A stretch of 64,000 nucleotides of DNA, taken from NCBI GenBank assembly GCA_018896025.1, contig JAHIND010000008.1, positions 434,001 through 498,000 of the forward strand. The letters run 5' to 3'. The DNA is from Pseudomonadota bacterium. Lineage in GTDB: Bacteria > Desulfobacterota > Desulfarculia > Desulfarculales > Desulfarculaceae. Both the position numbers and the translations under genes were made by a program. This document shows, piece by piece, positions 1 through 8,000 of the stretch (positions within the stretch are counted from its first letter, which is position 1; the number at the start of each line of letters is the position of its first letter). Under the pieces are notes generated by a model. The model did not search any database. It saw nothing but the letters and a program-made list of their open reading frames with translations, and was not told the DNA's origin.

Positions 1-393
1 AATGTTATCCCCCGGCGAAGCGGAAGGCCCCACCGCCGGGCCGCCTCCCCGCCAGGCGTGCATGCGCGCCGCCTCGCGGCCGGCATGAAACAGCTGCACC
101 GCCACCTTGCCGCCCTGATCGTGCACCTCGCGGGCCAGGCGGGCCATGCCGGGGATGTGGCTGTCTTGGCTCAGGGAGTTTTGCTTGGGCGAGATGCGGC
201 CCTGCTCGCATACGTTGATAATGCCAGTCACCACCAGGCCCACCCCGCCAGCGGCCAGATCATGGTACAGGGCCAGCTCCCTGGGCGAGACCTCCCCGTC
301 TTTCAAGGCGGCCTGCTCAAAGGTGGCCGAGCGCATCAGGCGGTTGGCCAGGGTCAAGCCCTTGATGCTCAGGGGGGTGAACAGCGCGCCCAA
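1..393 (-). CDS. NADH:flavin oxidoreductase, old yellow enzyme family (5' part only)
   Basis: My own reverse-strand translation, absent from the ORF track in this frame, reads LFTPLSIKGLTLANRLMRSA near the start and QLFHAGREA near residue 110. These are the N-terminal FMN-barrel strand and the HxGR motif of the old yellow enzyme / 2,4-dienoyl-CoA reductase family. The frame stays open to the window edge, so about 130 residues of a much longer protein are present. No ATG fits; a TTG lies 7 nt after GGGAGG and immediately follows the stop of the acyl-CoA synthetase gene, so the two are translationally close. It is the last visible gene of the etfBA operon. A role in reducing an unsaturated acyl or enoate substrate is inference. 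Confidence 0.8.
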   Translation of the reverse strand, partial: MGALFTPLSIKGLTLANRLMRSATFEQAALKDGEVSPRELALYHDLAAGGVGLVVTGIINVCEQGRISPKQNSLSQDSHIPGMARLAREVHDQGGKVAVQLFHAGREAARMHAWRGGGPAVGPSASPGDNI

Positions 394-395
394 GT

Positions 396-2456
396 CTAGG
401 CCTCCCAGATGATGTTGGCGTCCAGGGCCAGGGGTTCACCCTCACACACGGCCACCGGATTCAGGTCCACCTGGGATATGGCCCCATGGGAGGCCCCCAA
501 ATCGCCCAGGCGGCAGATAAGCTGGGCCAGGGCTTCGCGGTTGAGCGGGGTCTCGCCCCGGAATCCGGCGAAGCGCTTGGCCATGCGCAAACGATCCAGC
601 ATGGCCAGGGCCCGGGGCGGGTCCAGGGGAGCCATCTCAAAGGCCACGTCCGGCTCCAACTCGGCGGTTACCCCGCCCACCCCCAGCATGACGCAGGGGC
701 CGAACTGGGCGTCCTTGAGGTAGCCCACGATCAGCTCATAGTCGGGTTTGCGCTGGGCCTGGAGCACCAGGCTGCCCTGTCCCTCCATGACCTTTCGCAG
801 GCGATCCAACTCCCGCTCCAGCTTGGCCGGGCTGTCCAGGTTCAGGCACACCAGACCCTTTTCGCTCTTGTGCACCTCGCCGGGCAGCAGGCCCTTGAGC
901 ACCACCGGCCAGCCCAGCCTGTCCGCCGCCGAGCGGGCCTGGTCCAGGTCCGCCACCAGTTCCTCGGCCACGGTAGGAATCTTCCAGGCCCGCAGCAGGC
1001 GTTTGGACTGGTATTCGTCCCACACCCCTTGGGTGGGGGGCAGGTCCGTGGGCAGGGGGCGGCCCGAAGCCTGGGGGCGGGGAGGCAACGCGGCGCGGTG
1101 GCCGGGGTGGCTGGCCGCCGCCAGGCAGTCCACGGTGCGGGCCAACTCGCCGAACACCGGCACCCCCTCGGCCTGGGCCTGGGTCTCGAACTCCCTCACC
1201 GGCTGGTCCAGGCCCAGGGCCCAGAAGACCATGCCCTTGCCCTGGTCGGAGAGCAGCTCCTTGTAGCGAGCCAGGTTCACCTGGTCCTGGGTGCCGCCCA
1301 GGAAGGTGTGCAGCAGCACCAGGTCCACGTTGGGGTCCTTGGACACTGCCTGCACCGCGTGATCCATGGTGGGGCCGGGGCCATGAAGCTCCATGGCGGG
1401 CCATAGGTCCACGGGGTTGCCCGGCGGCATCCAGGCGGGGAACACCTTGGCCAATTCTTCCAAGGTCGCGGGAGCCAGGTCGGCCAGGGGCAGACCGTTG
1501 TCTTCCAGGAGGTCGCAGGAGAGGATGCCCGCCCCACCGCTGAAGGTGATCACCGCCACCCTAGCCCCGGCCGGGATCTCCGGCAACAGGGACAAGGAAC
1601 GGCCCAGGTCCACCAGTTGGTGGAAGTCGCGGGCGGTGCCCACGCCCACCGCCTGCAACAGGCCCTGGGTGAGCCTGGCGTTACCGGCCAGGCTGGCGGT
1701 GTGGCTCAGGGCCGCCTTGGCCCCGGAGGCGCTACGGCCCGACTTGAGCACCACCAGGGGCTTGGTCGCCCCTTCGGCCAGTTCCATGAAGCGCCGCCCC
1801 CGCGGCATGGACTCCAGGTACAGGGCCACGCCCTTGGTGCTGTCGTCGTGCAGCATATATTCCAGCACGTCGCACTCGTCCACATCGCACTTGTTGCCGA
1901 TGGAGCAGGCCTTGTTCACCGCGATGCCCCGGCGGGTGGCCAGGTCGGCCAGGAACCCGGCCGAGAGCATGCCGCTCTGCACCACCAGGGAGAGGGTGCC
2001 GTGGGGCGGCAGTACCCGGGTGATGTTGGGGGACATAAAGGTGAAGTATTTTTGGCCCGGCACGTCCACCAGGCCCATGCAGTTGGGGCCCCACAGGCGC
2101 ATGCCCGCCTGGCGGGCGATGGCCACGCATTTGGCCTGCAACTCGCGCCCCGCCTCGCCGGTCTCGGCGAACCCCGCGCTCTGGATCATCACCCCGCGCA
2201 CGCCCTTGGCCGCGCACTCCTCCAGGATTTGAGGGGTGAAGCGGGCTGGCACCAAGAGAATGGCCATCTCCACCGGGTGGGGAATGGCCGCCACGCTGGG
2301 GTAGCAGGTCAGCCCTTCCAACTCCTGGTACTTGGGGTTGACCGGGTAAACCGCCACCTCTCGGGTGGCCGCCGTGTTGACCAGCAGGCTTTTGCCGGTG
2401 CGCTCGGGGCTGGCGCCCACCACGGCCACGGAGGAGGGATTGAAGAAAAATTCCAT
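396..2456 (-). CDS. Acyl-CoA synthetase (ADP/NDP-forming), acetate-CoA ligase type
   Basis: This 686-residue protein is a single-chain ADP-forming acyl-CoA synthetase. The order is a CoA-binding Rossmann domain (about 1-130, VAVVGASPERTGKSLLVN), succinyl-CoA-ligase-like domains (about 150-460) with the phosphohistidine motif SHTASLAG near residue 250, and a C-terminal ATP-grasp domain (about 480-686). The family makes acyl-CoA from acid, ATP and CoA with release of ADP, or runs in reverse to make ATP from acyl-CoA. Its place behind etfBA and a crotonase suggests it activates, or harvests ATP from, the acyl-CoA that this operon oxidises. Substrate is not predictable by eye. It is transcribed leftward with a 45-nt gap to the crotonase. 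Confidence 0.9.
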   Translation of the reverse strand: MEFFFNPSSVAVVGASPERTGKSLLVNTAATREVAVYPVNPKYQELEGLTCYPSVAAIPHPVEMAILLVPARFTPQILEECAAKGVRGVMIQSAGFAETGEAGRELQAKCVAIARQAGMRLWGPNCMGLVDVPGQKYFTFMSPNITRVLPPHGTLSLVVQSGMLSAGFLADLATRRGIAVNKACSIGNKCDVDECDVLEYMLHDDSTKGVALYLESMPRGRRFMELAEGATKPLVVLKSGRSASGAKAALSHTASLAGNARLTQGLLQAVGVGTARDFHQLVDLGRSLSLLPEIPAGARVAVITFSGGAGILSCDLLEDNGLPLADLAPATLEELAKVFPAWMPPGNPVDLWPAMELHGPGPTMDHAVQAVSKDPNVDLVLLHTFLGGTQDQVNLARYKELLSDQGKGMVFWALGLDQPVREFETQAQAEGVPVFGELARTVDCLAAASHPGHRAALPPRPQASGRPLPTDLPPTQGVWDEYQSKRLLRAWKIPTVAEELVADLDQARSAADRLGWPVVLKGLLPGEVHKSEKGLVCLNLDSPAKLERELDRLRKVMEGQGSLVLQAQRKPDYELIVGYLKDAQFGPCVMLGVGGVTAELEPDVAFEMAPLDPPRALAMLDRLRMAKRFAGFRGETPLNREALAQLICRLGDLGASHGAISQVDLNPVAVCEGEPLALDANIIWEA

Positions 2457-2501
2457 TGCCAGGCCTTTGTGATGCGGGTGGAGTGGGTGCGACGTCTGTT
2501 G

Positions 2502-3272
2502 TTACTTGGCCTGGAACTTGGGCGGCCGTTTTTCAACAAATGCCTTGCGGCCCTCTTGGTAGTCCTCGGTGTCGTACAGGGGCATGCCCAGGGCGTTCTC
2601 GCACCACAGGGCCTCGTCAAAGGACATGCCCTCGGTGCGGCGCATGCTCTTCTTTATGGCCTGCACCGCCAAGGGGGCGCACTGGCAGATGTCCTGGGCC
2701 AGGGCCATGGCGGTTTCCAGCACCTGCTCGGGCGGCACCACCTGGTTCACCAGGCCGATGGCCAGGGCCGTTTGAGCGTCGATGGGCTTGCCGGTGAGCA
2801 TCATCTGCGCGGCCCAGGCGCTGCCCACCAGGCGGGGCAGGCGCACCGTGCCTCCCAGGCGGGGCAGGATGCCCAGGCGGGCCTCGGGGAAGCCGAAGCG
2901 GGCCTTTTCCGAGGCGATGCGCAGGTCGCAGGCCAGGGCGGTTTCCAGGCCGCCGCCCATGACCACCCCGTTGATGGCCGCGATCAGGGGCTTGTCCAGT
3001 TCCATGCCCCGCATGGGGGTGGTGGGCAGGAGCCAAGGTTTATGGCGGCACTCCTTTACAAAGGGCAGCCAGGTTTTTACGTCCGCCCCAGCGCAAAAGG
3101 CCTTCTCGCCCGCCCCGGTGATCACCCCCACCCACAGCTCGGGATCCTGGGCAAAGTCCTCGAAGGCATCGTGCAGTTGCTTGAACAACTCGGGGCTGAG
3201 GGCGTTGAACACCTCGGGACGGTTCAGGGTGAACAGGGCAATATGCTCTTTCTTTTCGTACAGAAGCTCCAT
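2502..3272 (-). CDS. Enoyl-CoA hydratase/isomerase (crotonase family)
   Basis: A 256-residue crotonase of usual length. The oxyanion-hole segment is GAGEKAFCAGADVK. Both catalytic glutamates of classic enoyl-CoA hydratases are present: one in MGGGLETALACD and one 20 residues later in FPEARLGILPRLGGT. It ends in the common crotonase tail (EGRKAFVEKRPPKF). It should hydrate a trans-2-enoyl-CoA, the beta-oxidation step after a flavin dehydrogenase. Neighbours are etfA upstream (170-nt gap) and the ADP-forming synthetase downstream, all leftward. Chain length preference cannot be read from sequence. Confidence 0.9.
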   Translation of the reverse strand: MELLYEKKEHIALFTLNRPEVFNALSPELFKQLHDAFEDFAQDPELWVGVITGAGEKAFCAGADVKTWLPFVKECRHKPWLLPTTPMRGMELDKPLIAAINGVVMGGGLETALACDLRIASEKARFGFPEARLGILPRLGGTVRLPRLVGSAWAAQMMLTGKPIDAQTALAIGLVNQVVPPEQVLETAMALAQDICQCAPLAVQAIKKSMRRTEGMSFDEALWCENALGMPLYDTEDYQEGRKAFVEKRPPKFQAK

Positions 3273-3442
3273 GCTCGTTTATCCTTTTCCCTGGCCCTTG
3301 CGTTGCTCGCGCTGTGGTGGCGAGGGCCGCGCCAGACGCAAAACCGGCGGAAAGTTTAATCCCATTAAAGCGAATCGCCTTGGTTGGTATAAGGCATTTT
3401 TCTTTGCAAGGCAACGTTCATCCGGAGCAGTCCGGCTATCCG

Positions 3443-4423
3443 TCATCCCCCCGCCATCTCCAGCAGAGCCGGGAGAAAGACGGTCAGGTCCTCCACCACG
3501 CACACGTCGGCCAGGTTGAAAATGGCTGCTTGGGGGTCGCTGTTTACGGCCACGATGAACCCCGAGCCTTGCATGCCCACCGTGTGCTGCCGTGCCCCGG
3601 AGATGCCGCAGGCAAGGTATAGGCGCGGGGTCACCGTGGCTCCGGTGAGCCCCACTTGCTGGCTGTAGCCCAGCCAGCCCAGGTCGCACACCGGCCGCGA
3701 CCCGGCCAGGGCGGCCGAGGAAAAAAGGCCCGCCAGGCGGCGCAGCAGTTCCAGGTTTTCCACCTGGCCCACGCCCCGCCCGGCAGCCACCACCACCTGG
3801 GCCCGTCCGAGGCCCGCGTCCGTTCCCGCGCCTTCCACTACTTCCAGAACTTTGGTGCGGCAGGGTGGAGCGCTAAGGTGAACCACCTCCACTTCGCCCT
3901 GGCTGGCCTCAGCGGGCGGGGCGGCCTCGAAAGCGCCCGGCTGCACGGTAAGCACCAAGGGCCATGCGACGGGCGAGAGCTTCTCGCGCACCTTGCCGAA
4001 ATGGGCGCTGCGCCAAAAAGTCGGGCCAGCCGCTTCCAAGCTCACGCTCTCCACGCCGGGGATATAGGCGGCCTCCAGGTCCACGGCCAAGGCTGGGGCC
4101 CAGTCCAAGCCCGAGGTGGAGTGGGCCCCCAGCACCACCTGGGCCTCAAGGCGCGGCAGCAGTTCGGCCAAAGCCAGGCGCTGGGCCTCGCCGTGGAAAT
4201 GGGCCAGGCCTTCCACCTCCACCGCCCAGGTCTTTACCCCGCTACAGCGGGCGATTTCCTGGGCCAGCGGCTGGGCGTCTTGCCCCAGCACCACGGCGGC
4301 TATCTCCAGGTCAAGATCCGAGGCCACTTGACCCGCGCAGGCCAACAGCTCCCAGGTCACCGGGGCCAGAAGACCCTGGGCGTGCTCGGCCACCACCACC
4401 AAACGCCTTGCCGTCGCGCTCAC
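3443..4423 (-). CDS. etfA: Electron transfer flavoprotein alpha subunit
   Basis: A 326-residue ETF alpha subunit. The C-terminal FAD-binding half is typical: GSRPVCDLGWLGYSQQVGLT, then LYLACGISGARQHTVGM and a final IFNLADVCVVEDL. The N-terminal half is the usual nucleotide-binding-like alpha/beta domain. The start is GTG, whose bases overlap the etfB stop in a 4-nt GTGA, so the subunits are translationally coupled. EtfAB collects electrons from acyl-CoA dehydrogenases. It is the only ETF in this window, so the several dehydrogenases here probably share it or use other copies elsewhere. A bifurcating ETF is not suggested by any flag I can see. Confidence 0.95.
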   Translation of the reverse strand: MSATARRLVVVAEHAQGLLAPVTWELLACAGQVASDLDLEIAAVVLGQDAQPLAQEIARCSGVKTWAVEVEGLAHFHGEAQRLALAELLPRLEAQVVLGAHSTSGLDWAPALAVDLEAAYIPGVESVSLEAAGPTFWRSAHFGKVREKLSPVAWPLVLTVQPGAFEAAPPAEASQGEVEVVHLSAPPCRTKVLEVVEGAGTDAGLGRAQVVVAAGRGVGQVENLELLRRLAGLFSSAALAGSRPVCDLGWLGYSQQVGLTGATVTPRLYLACGISGARQHTVGMQGSGFIVAVNSDPQAAIFNLADVCVVEDLTVFLPALLEMAGG

Positions 4424-5184
4424 AGCAAAGCCCTTTCGCGCAGGATGGCCAACAGGCGCTCGGCCTTTTGGGCGGTGTCGCCCTCAAGCACCAGGCCCGT
4501 GCGTAGCTTTTCGGGCGGGGCCATGGCCAGCACTTTTTCGCGTTCTATCGGCGCGGCCAGGCCGGTGGCCTCCAGGGTGAAGGGGGTGGTCTTTTTGGCT
4601 CGCAGCAGATTGGACAGGGTGGGGTAGCGGGGCTGATTGGGGCCGGACTGGATGGTGACCAGCGCAGGCAACTGGACGGCCAGGCGCTGGCGGCGCCCGC
4701 CCTCCATCTCCCGCTCAACCTCCAAGCTGCCGCTTCCGGCTTCCAGGCGCACCACCGAGGTCACGGCGGGCATTCCCAACTTGGCGGCCAGCATGGGCCC
4801 CACCGCGCCCTGCATGGTGTCCTCGGACATGACCCCGGCCAGGATCAGATCGAAGCCCTGCTCCCTGGCCCAGGCCGCGATCCAGGCGGCCAGGGTGGAC
4901 GGCCGGGGTGGCGGCTGCTCGGGGGCCAAGATGTGCACCACCTGGTCGGCTCCCATGCCCAGGGCCCGGCGCAGGGCGTCTACCACCGTGGCGGGCCCCA
5001 CGCTGAGCGCGGTCACCCGCGCTTCCGGCAGGCGGTCCTTGAGGCGCAGGGCCTCCTCCAGGGCCAACTCGTCATAGGAGCTTATCTTGCGGCGCAGGGG
5101 AGGGCGGGGGCGCAGCTCGGCCCCTTGGAGGTCGAACAGACTCTCCGGCTCCCACACCTGTTTGAGGCACACCAACACGCGCAC
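4420..5184 (-). CDS. etfB: Electron transfer flavoprotein beta subunit
   Basis: A 254-residue ETF beta subunit starting MRVLVCLKQVWEPE, with the family signature around EVEREMEGGRRQRL and PALVTIQSGPNQPRYPTLSN. EtfB holds AMP and docks with acyl-CoA dehydrogenases. It is the first gene of a leftward operon (etfB-etfA-crotonase-ADP-forming synthetase-OYE). A promoter-like pair (TTGGCA, 17 nt, TACACT) lies about 45 nt upstream of the start, next to a palindrome that I propose as a TetR operator. Confidence 0.95.
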   Translation of the reverse strand: MRVLVCLKQVWEPESLFDLQGAELRPRPPLRRKISSYDELALEEALRLKDRLPEARVTALSVGPATVVDALRRALGMGADQVVHILAPEQPPPRPSTLAAWIAAWAREQGFDLILAGVMSEDTMQGAVGPMLAAKLGMPAVTSVVRLEAGSGSLEVEREMEGGRRQRLAVQLPALVTIQSGPNQPRYPTLSNLLRAKKTTPFTLEATGLAAPIEREKVLAMAPPEKLRTGLVLEGDTAQKAERLLAILRERALL

Positions 5185-5224
5185 GGCTTCCCTCTGTTCA
5201 TGCTCGTGGTGAATCGCTGGTCAT

Positions 5225-5253
5225 AGTGTAGGCCATGCCCAAGCTCCTGCCAA
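5225..5253 (-). promoter_or_regulatory. Predicted promoter of the etfBA operon
   Basis: Reading leftward, TTGGCA (5253-5248), a 17-nt spacer and TACACT (5230-5225) make a sigma70-like promoter about 40 nt ahead of etfB. Prediction by eye only. Confidence 0.45.
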
Positions 5254-5260
5254 TAAAAAA

Positions 5261-5274
5261 CGAACGATCGCTCG
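5261..5274. promoter_or_regulatory. Palindromic operator between divergent promoters, probably TetR
   Basis: CGAACGATCGCTCG is an imperfect palindrome (12 of 14 positions symmetric) sitting between the leftward etfB promoter and the rightward promoter of the operon that encodes a TetR regulator (7281-8000). TetR proteins commonly bind such sites near their own operons; the link to this particular protein is inference. Confidence 0.45.
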
Positions 5275-5282
5275 GAAAATAG

Positions 5283-5312
5283 TTGCAATCCACCACCGGA
5301 CGCGGCTACATT
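5283..5312 (+). promoter_or_regulatory. Predicted promoter of the histidine phosphatase/ACAD/TetR operon
   Basis: TTGCAA (5283-5288), an 18-nt spacer and TACATT (5307-5312) lie about 50 nt before the ATG at 5361. Moderate match to a sigma70 promoter, supported by its position opposite the etfB promoter. Confidence 0.4.
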
Positions 5313-5360
5313 TAGCTACGATACAAACGGCCCGCAAGGGCCGGGGAGAATCCATTCGGC

Positions 5361-6059
5361 ATGAGCGTTTTGTACATGATGCGCCACGGTCAGGCGTCCT
5401 TCGGCCAGGACAACTACGACCGGCTCTCGGACCTGGGCCTGCGCCAGGCGGCCCTGACCGGCGAGCACTTGTCCCGCCTGGGCCTGGCTTTTGACGCCGC
5501 CTATTGCGGCACCATGTCCCGGCAACAGGGCACCGCCCGGGCCGCCCTGGAGGCGTTGCCTTCACCGCCGCCGCTCCAGGTGCTGCCCGAGTTTAACGAG
5601 TACGAATCCATCCCCATCATCAAGTCGCTGCTGCCGGCCATGCGGCGGGAAGACCCGGTCATAGACCAAGCCGCGCCTCACATGTTCGACGACCGCAAGG
5701 CCTTTCAGACCGTTTACGAGGGAGCCATGCGCCGCTGGATTTCCGGGCGCTATACCTTGGACCAGGGGGAGGCATGGGATCAGTTCCAGGCTCGCGTCCA
5801 GGCGGCCCTGGAACGGGTGCGGGTGGACAACGGCCGGGGCAAGACGGTGTTGGTGTTCACCTCCGGCGGCCCCATTTCCGCCGCCCTGCGCCTGGCCTTG
5901 GGCCTGGGCGACGAAACCGCCCTGCGCATCACCTGGGTCATCAAGAACGCCTCTTTGAGCAGCTTTTTTTACAATGACCGAGATTTTTCCCTTTCCCTGT
6001 TCAACTCCACCGACCATCTGGAACTGCACCAGAAACCGGAGTTGATCACCTACCGCTAG
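5361..6059 (+). CDS. Histidine phosphatase family protein
   Basis: A 232-residue phosphoglycerate-mutase-like phosphatase. The catalytic motif RHGQASFGQDNYDRLSDLG is at residues 8-26, and the second-half histidine region reads VLVFTSGGPISAALRLALG. In this superfamily a phosphohistidine intermediate dephosphorylates small molecules or proteins. It opens an operon with an ACAD10/11-like dehydrogenase and an APH-type kinase, so a role in removing phosphate from a hydroxyacyl or related phospho-intermediate is possible but not shown. Note the late motif has TSGG where many members have a His; the second catalytic His is therefore uncertain. The start follows GGGGAG. Confidence 0.8.
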   Translation: MSVLYMMRHGQASFGQDNYDRLSDLGLRQAALTGEHLSRLGLAFDAAYCGTMSRQQGTARAALEALPSPPPLQVLPEFNEYESIPIIKSLLPAMRREDPVIDQAAPHMFDDRKAFQTVYEGAMRRWISGRYTLDQGEAWDQFQARVQAALERVRVDNGRGKTVLVFTSGGPISAALRLALGLGDETALRITWVIKNASLSSFFYNDRDFSLSLFNSTDHLELHQKPELITYR

Positions 6060-6075
6060 GCCGGAAGGACTCGCC

Positions 6076-7284
6076 ATGGACTTTAAAATATCCGAGGAAA
6101 CCCAGACCATCCTGGAGATGATCAACGAGTTCGTGGACAAAGAACTCATCCCTCTGGAGCAGGATTTTCTGCACCGCCCCTGGGAGGAACTGGAGCCGGT
6201 GCTCAAGGCCAAGCGGGAGATGGTCAAGCAGATGGAGCTGTGGGCTCCCCTGCACCCCAAGGAGTACGGGGGTATGGGCCTGGGCCTGGTGGACTACGGC
6301 CTGGTGTGCGAGGCCCTGGCCCGCAATCCCCTGGGGGTGTACGTGTTCGGTTGCCAGGCCCCGGACGCGGGCAACATCGAGATACTCATCAAGTACGGCA
6401 CCCCGGAGCAAAAGGAAAAATACCTGGCTCCGCTCATCGCCGGGGACATCCGCTCCTGCTTCTCCATGACCGAGCCCGAGCAGCCGGGTTCCAACCCGAT
6501 ATTCATGGACACCACTGCGGTCAAGGGCGGCGACGACTACGTGATCAACGGGCACAAGTGGTTCACCTCCTCGGCCGACGGCGCTTCCTTTGCCATCGTC
6601 ATGGCGGTGACCAACCCCGACGCCCCCCGTCATCTGCGGGCCTCCATGATCATCGTGCCCACCGACACCCCCGGCTTCAACCTGGTGCGCAACATCCCGG
6701 TGATGGGCCACGCCGGCTCGGGCTGGCACAGCCACGGCGAGATCCTGTACCAGTCTTGCCGGGTGCCCCAGGCCAACCTGCTGGGCCCCGAGGGCCACGG
6801 CTTCGTCATCGCCCAGGAGCGCCTGGGGCCGGGCCGCATCCACCACTGCATGCGCTGGATCGGCATATGCAACCGGGCCCTGGAGATGATGTGCCACCAG
6901 GCCCTTACCCGGGAAATATCTCCGGGGAAGCACCTGGCCGACAAGCAGATCATCCAGGCCTGGATAGCCGAGAGCACCGCCGAGATGCGGGCCGCCCGGC
7001 TCATGGTGCTCAACTGCGCCTGGCGCATCGAGCATTACGGCCAAAAGGAGGCCCGCCAGGACATCTCCCTGATCAAGTTCTACACCGCCGGGGTGATGCA
7101 GCGGGTGCTGGACCGGGCGGTGCAGGTGCACGGCGGCCTGGGGGTCACCGACGACACCATCCTGGCCACCTTGTATCGCGGCGAGCGCTCGGCACGCATC
7201 TACGACGGGGTGGACGAGGTGCACAAGGTCTCGGTGGCCCGACGCATCCTCAAGGAATACGCGGCGGAGCACGGCCTCTCATGA
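6076..7284 (+). CDS. Acyl-CoA dehydrogenase, ACAD10/11-like
   Basis: A 402-residue acyl-CoA dehydrogenase: N-terminal helical domain, beta domain with CFSMTEPEQPGSNP and FTSSADGASFAIVM, and C-terminal helical bundle with QVHGGLGVTDDT. Near the C terminus the usual YEGT is replaced by IYDGVDEVHKVSVARRIL, a form typical of ACAD10/ACAD11-like enzymes. A separate APH-type kinase two genes downstream corresponds to the kinase domain fused to ACAD11 in animals. That pairing suggests a pathway in which a 4-hydroxyacyl-CoA is phosphorylated and then dehydrated; in Pseudomonas the lva genes do this for 4-hydroxyvaleryl-CoA. The stop overlaps the TetR start (ATGA). Confidence 0.88.
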   Translation: MDFKISEETQTILEMINEFVDKELIPLEQDFLHRPWEELEPVLKAKREMVKQMELWAPLHPKEYGGMGLGLVDYGLVCEALARNPLGVYVFGCQAPDAGNIEILIKYGTPEQKEKYLAPLIAGDIRSCFSMTEPEQPGSNPIFMDTTAVKGGDDYVINGHKWFTSSADGASFAIVMAVTNPDAPRHLRASMIIVPTDTPGFNLVRNIPVMGHAGSGWHSHGEILYQSCRVPQANLLGPEGHGFVIAQERLGPGRIHHCMRWIGICNRALEMMCHQALTREISPGKHLADKQIIQAWIAESTAEMRAARLMVLNCAWRIEHYGQKEARQDISLIKFYTAGVMQRVLDRAVQVHGGLGVTDDTILATLYRGERSARIYDGVDEVHKVSVARRILKEYAAEHGLS

Positions 7285-8000
7285 CCTACCGCCAGTTCAA
7301 GCGTCAGGCCAAGCTAACCCAGGAGGACTTTTGCCTGGAGATGTTGGCCGCCCACCGCGAGGACATAAAGGCCAAAAAGCAGCGGACCGCGGTCAAGAAC
7401 CTGGAGCTGATCTTTCAAGCCACCCTCAAGGTGAGCAACCAAAAGGGCTTCCAGGCCATGACCATGCGCGACCTCAGCAAGGCCAGCGGCCTTTCCATCG
7501 GGGCGCTCTACGACTACTTCAACGGCAAGGAGGCCCTGCTGGAGATGATCCAGGGGGCGGGCCGCCGCATAACCCGGCGGGTGATGCGCCAGGCCGTCTC
7601 CGGCGGCGAGGCTCCGCCGGAAAAGCTGGCCTCCGCCATCCGGGCCCACCTGTATCTCAGCGAGGCCATGCAGCCCTGGTTCTTTTTCTCCTACATGGAG
7701 GCGCGCCACCTGGGCAAGGTGGAGAAGCAGCGAGCCAAGGAGGGCGAGTTGGCCACCGAGCGGCACATCGCCGAGGTCATCAAAGAGGGCAAGCGCCAGG
7801 GCGTCTTCGCCGGGGTGGACCATCTGCTCACCGCCGCGGTGATCAAGGGCATGCTGCAAGACTGGTACCTCAAGCGCTGGAAGTATGCCAAGCGCCGGGT
7901 GAGCGTGGAGCGCTACGCCGATTTCGTGGTGGGACTGGCCCAGGGATACTGCACCGGCGGCCTTGGCCCGGCCGGGGCAGGGGAGGCGCGAGATGAGTGA
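7281..8000 (+). CDS. TetR/AcrR family transcriptional regulator
   Basis: A 239-residue regulator starting at the ATG that overlaps the dehydrogenase stop. The TetR helix-turn-helix is at about residues 40-85 (AMTMRDLSKASGLSIGALYD, then YFNGKEALLEMI). The C-terminal ligand-binding half is family-specific. The ORF track shows it as the end of a 586-residue frame beginning at 6240; the first part of that frame is a shadow of the dehydrogenase. It probably senses an acyl-CoA and represses its own operon and perhaps etfBA through the palindrome at 5261-5274 (inference). It overlaps the next gene by 8 nt. Confidence 0.9.
   Translation: MTYRQFKRQAKLTQEDFCLEMLAAHREDIKAKKQRTAVKNLELIFQATLKVSNQKGFQAMTMRDLSKASGLSIGALYDYFNGKEALLEMIQGAGRRITRRVMRQAVSGGEAPPEKLASAIRAHLYLSEAMQPWFFFSYMEARHLGKVEKQRAKEGELATERHIAEVIKEGKRQGVFAGVDHLLTAAVIKGMLQDWYLKRWKYAKRRVSVERYADFVVGLAQGYCTGGLGPAGAGEARDE

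Noticed and set aside
2502-3272. First crotonase as lacking its second catalytic Glu
   Set aside because: An initial misalignment; with the 20-residue spacing counted correctly both glutamates are present.
6240-8000. 586-residue ORF that would make a giant TetR fusion
   Set aside because: The first 347 codons are an out-of-frame reading of the acyl-CoA dehydrogenase; the TetR protein starts at ATG 7281 overlapping the dehydrogenase stop.
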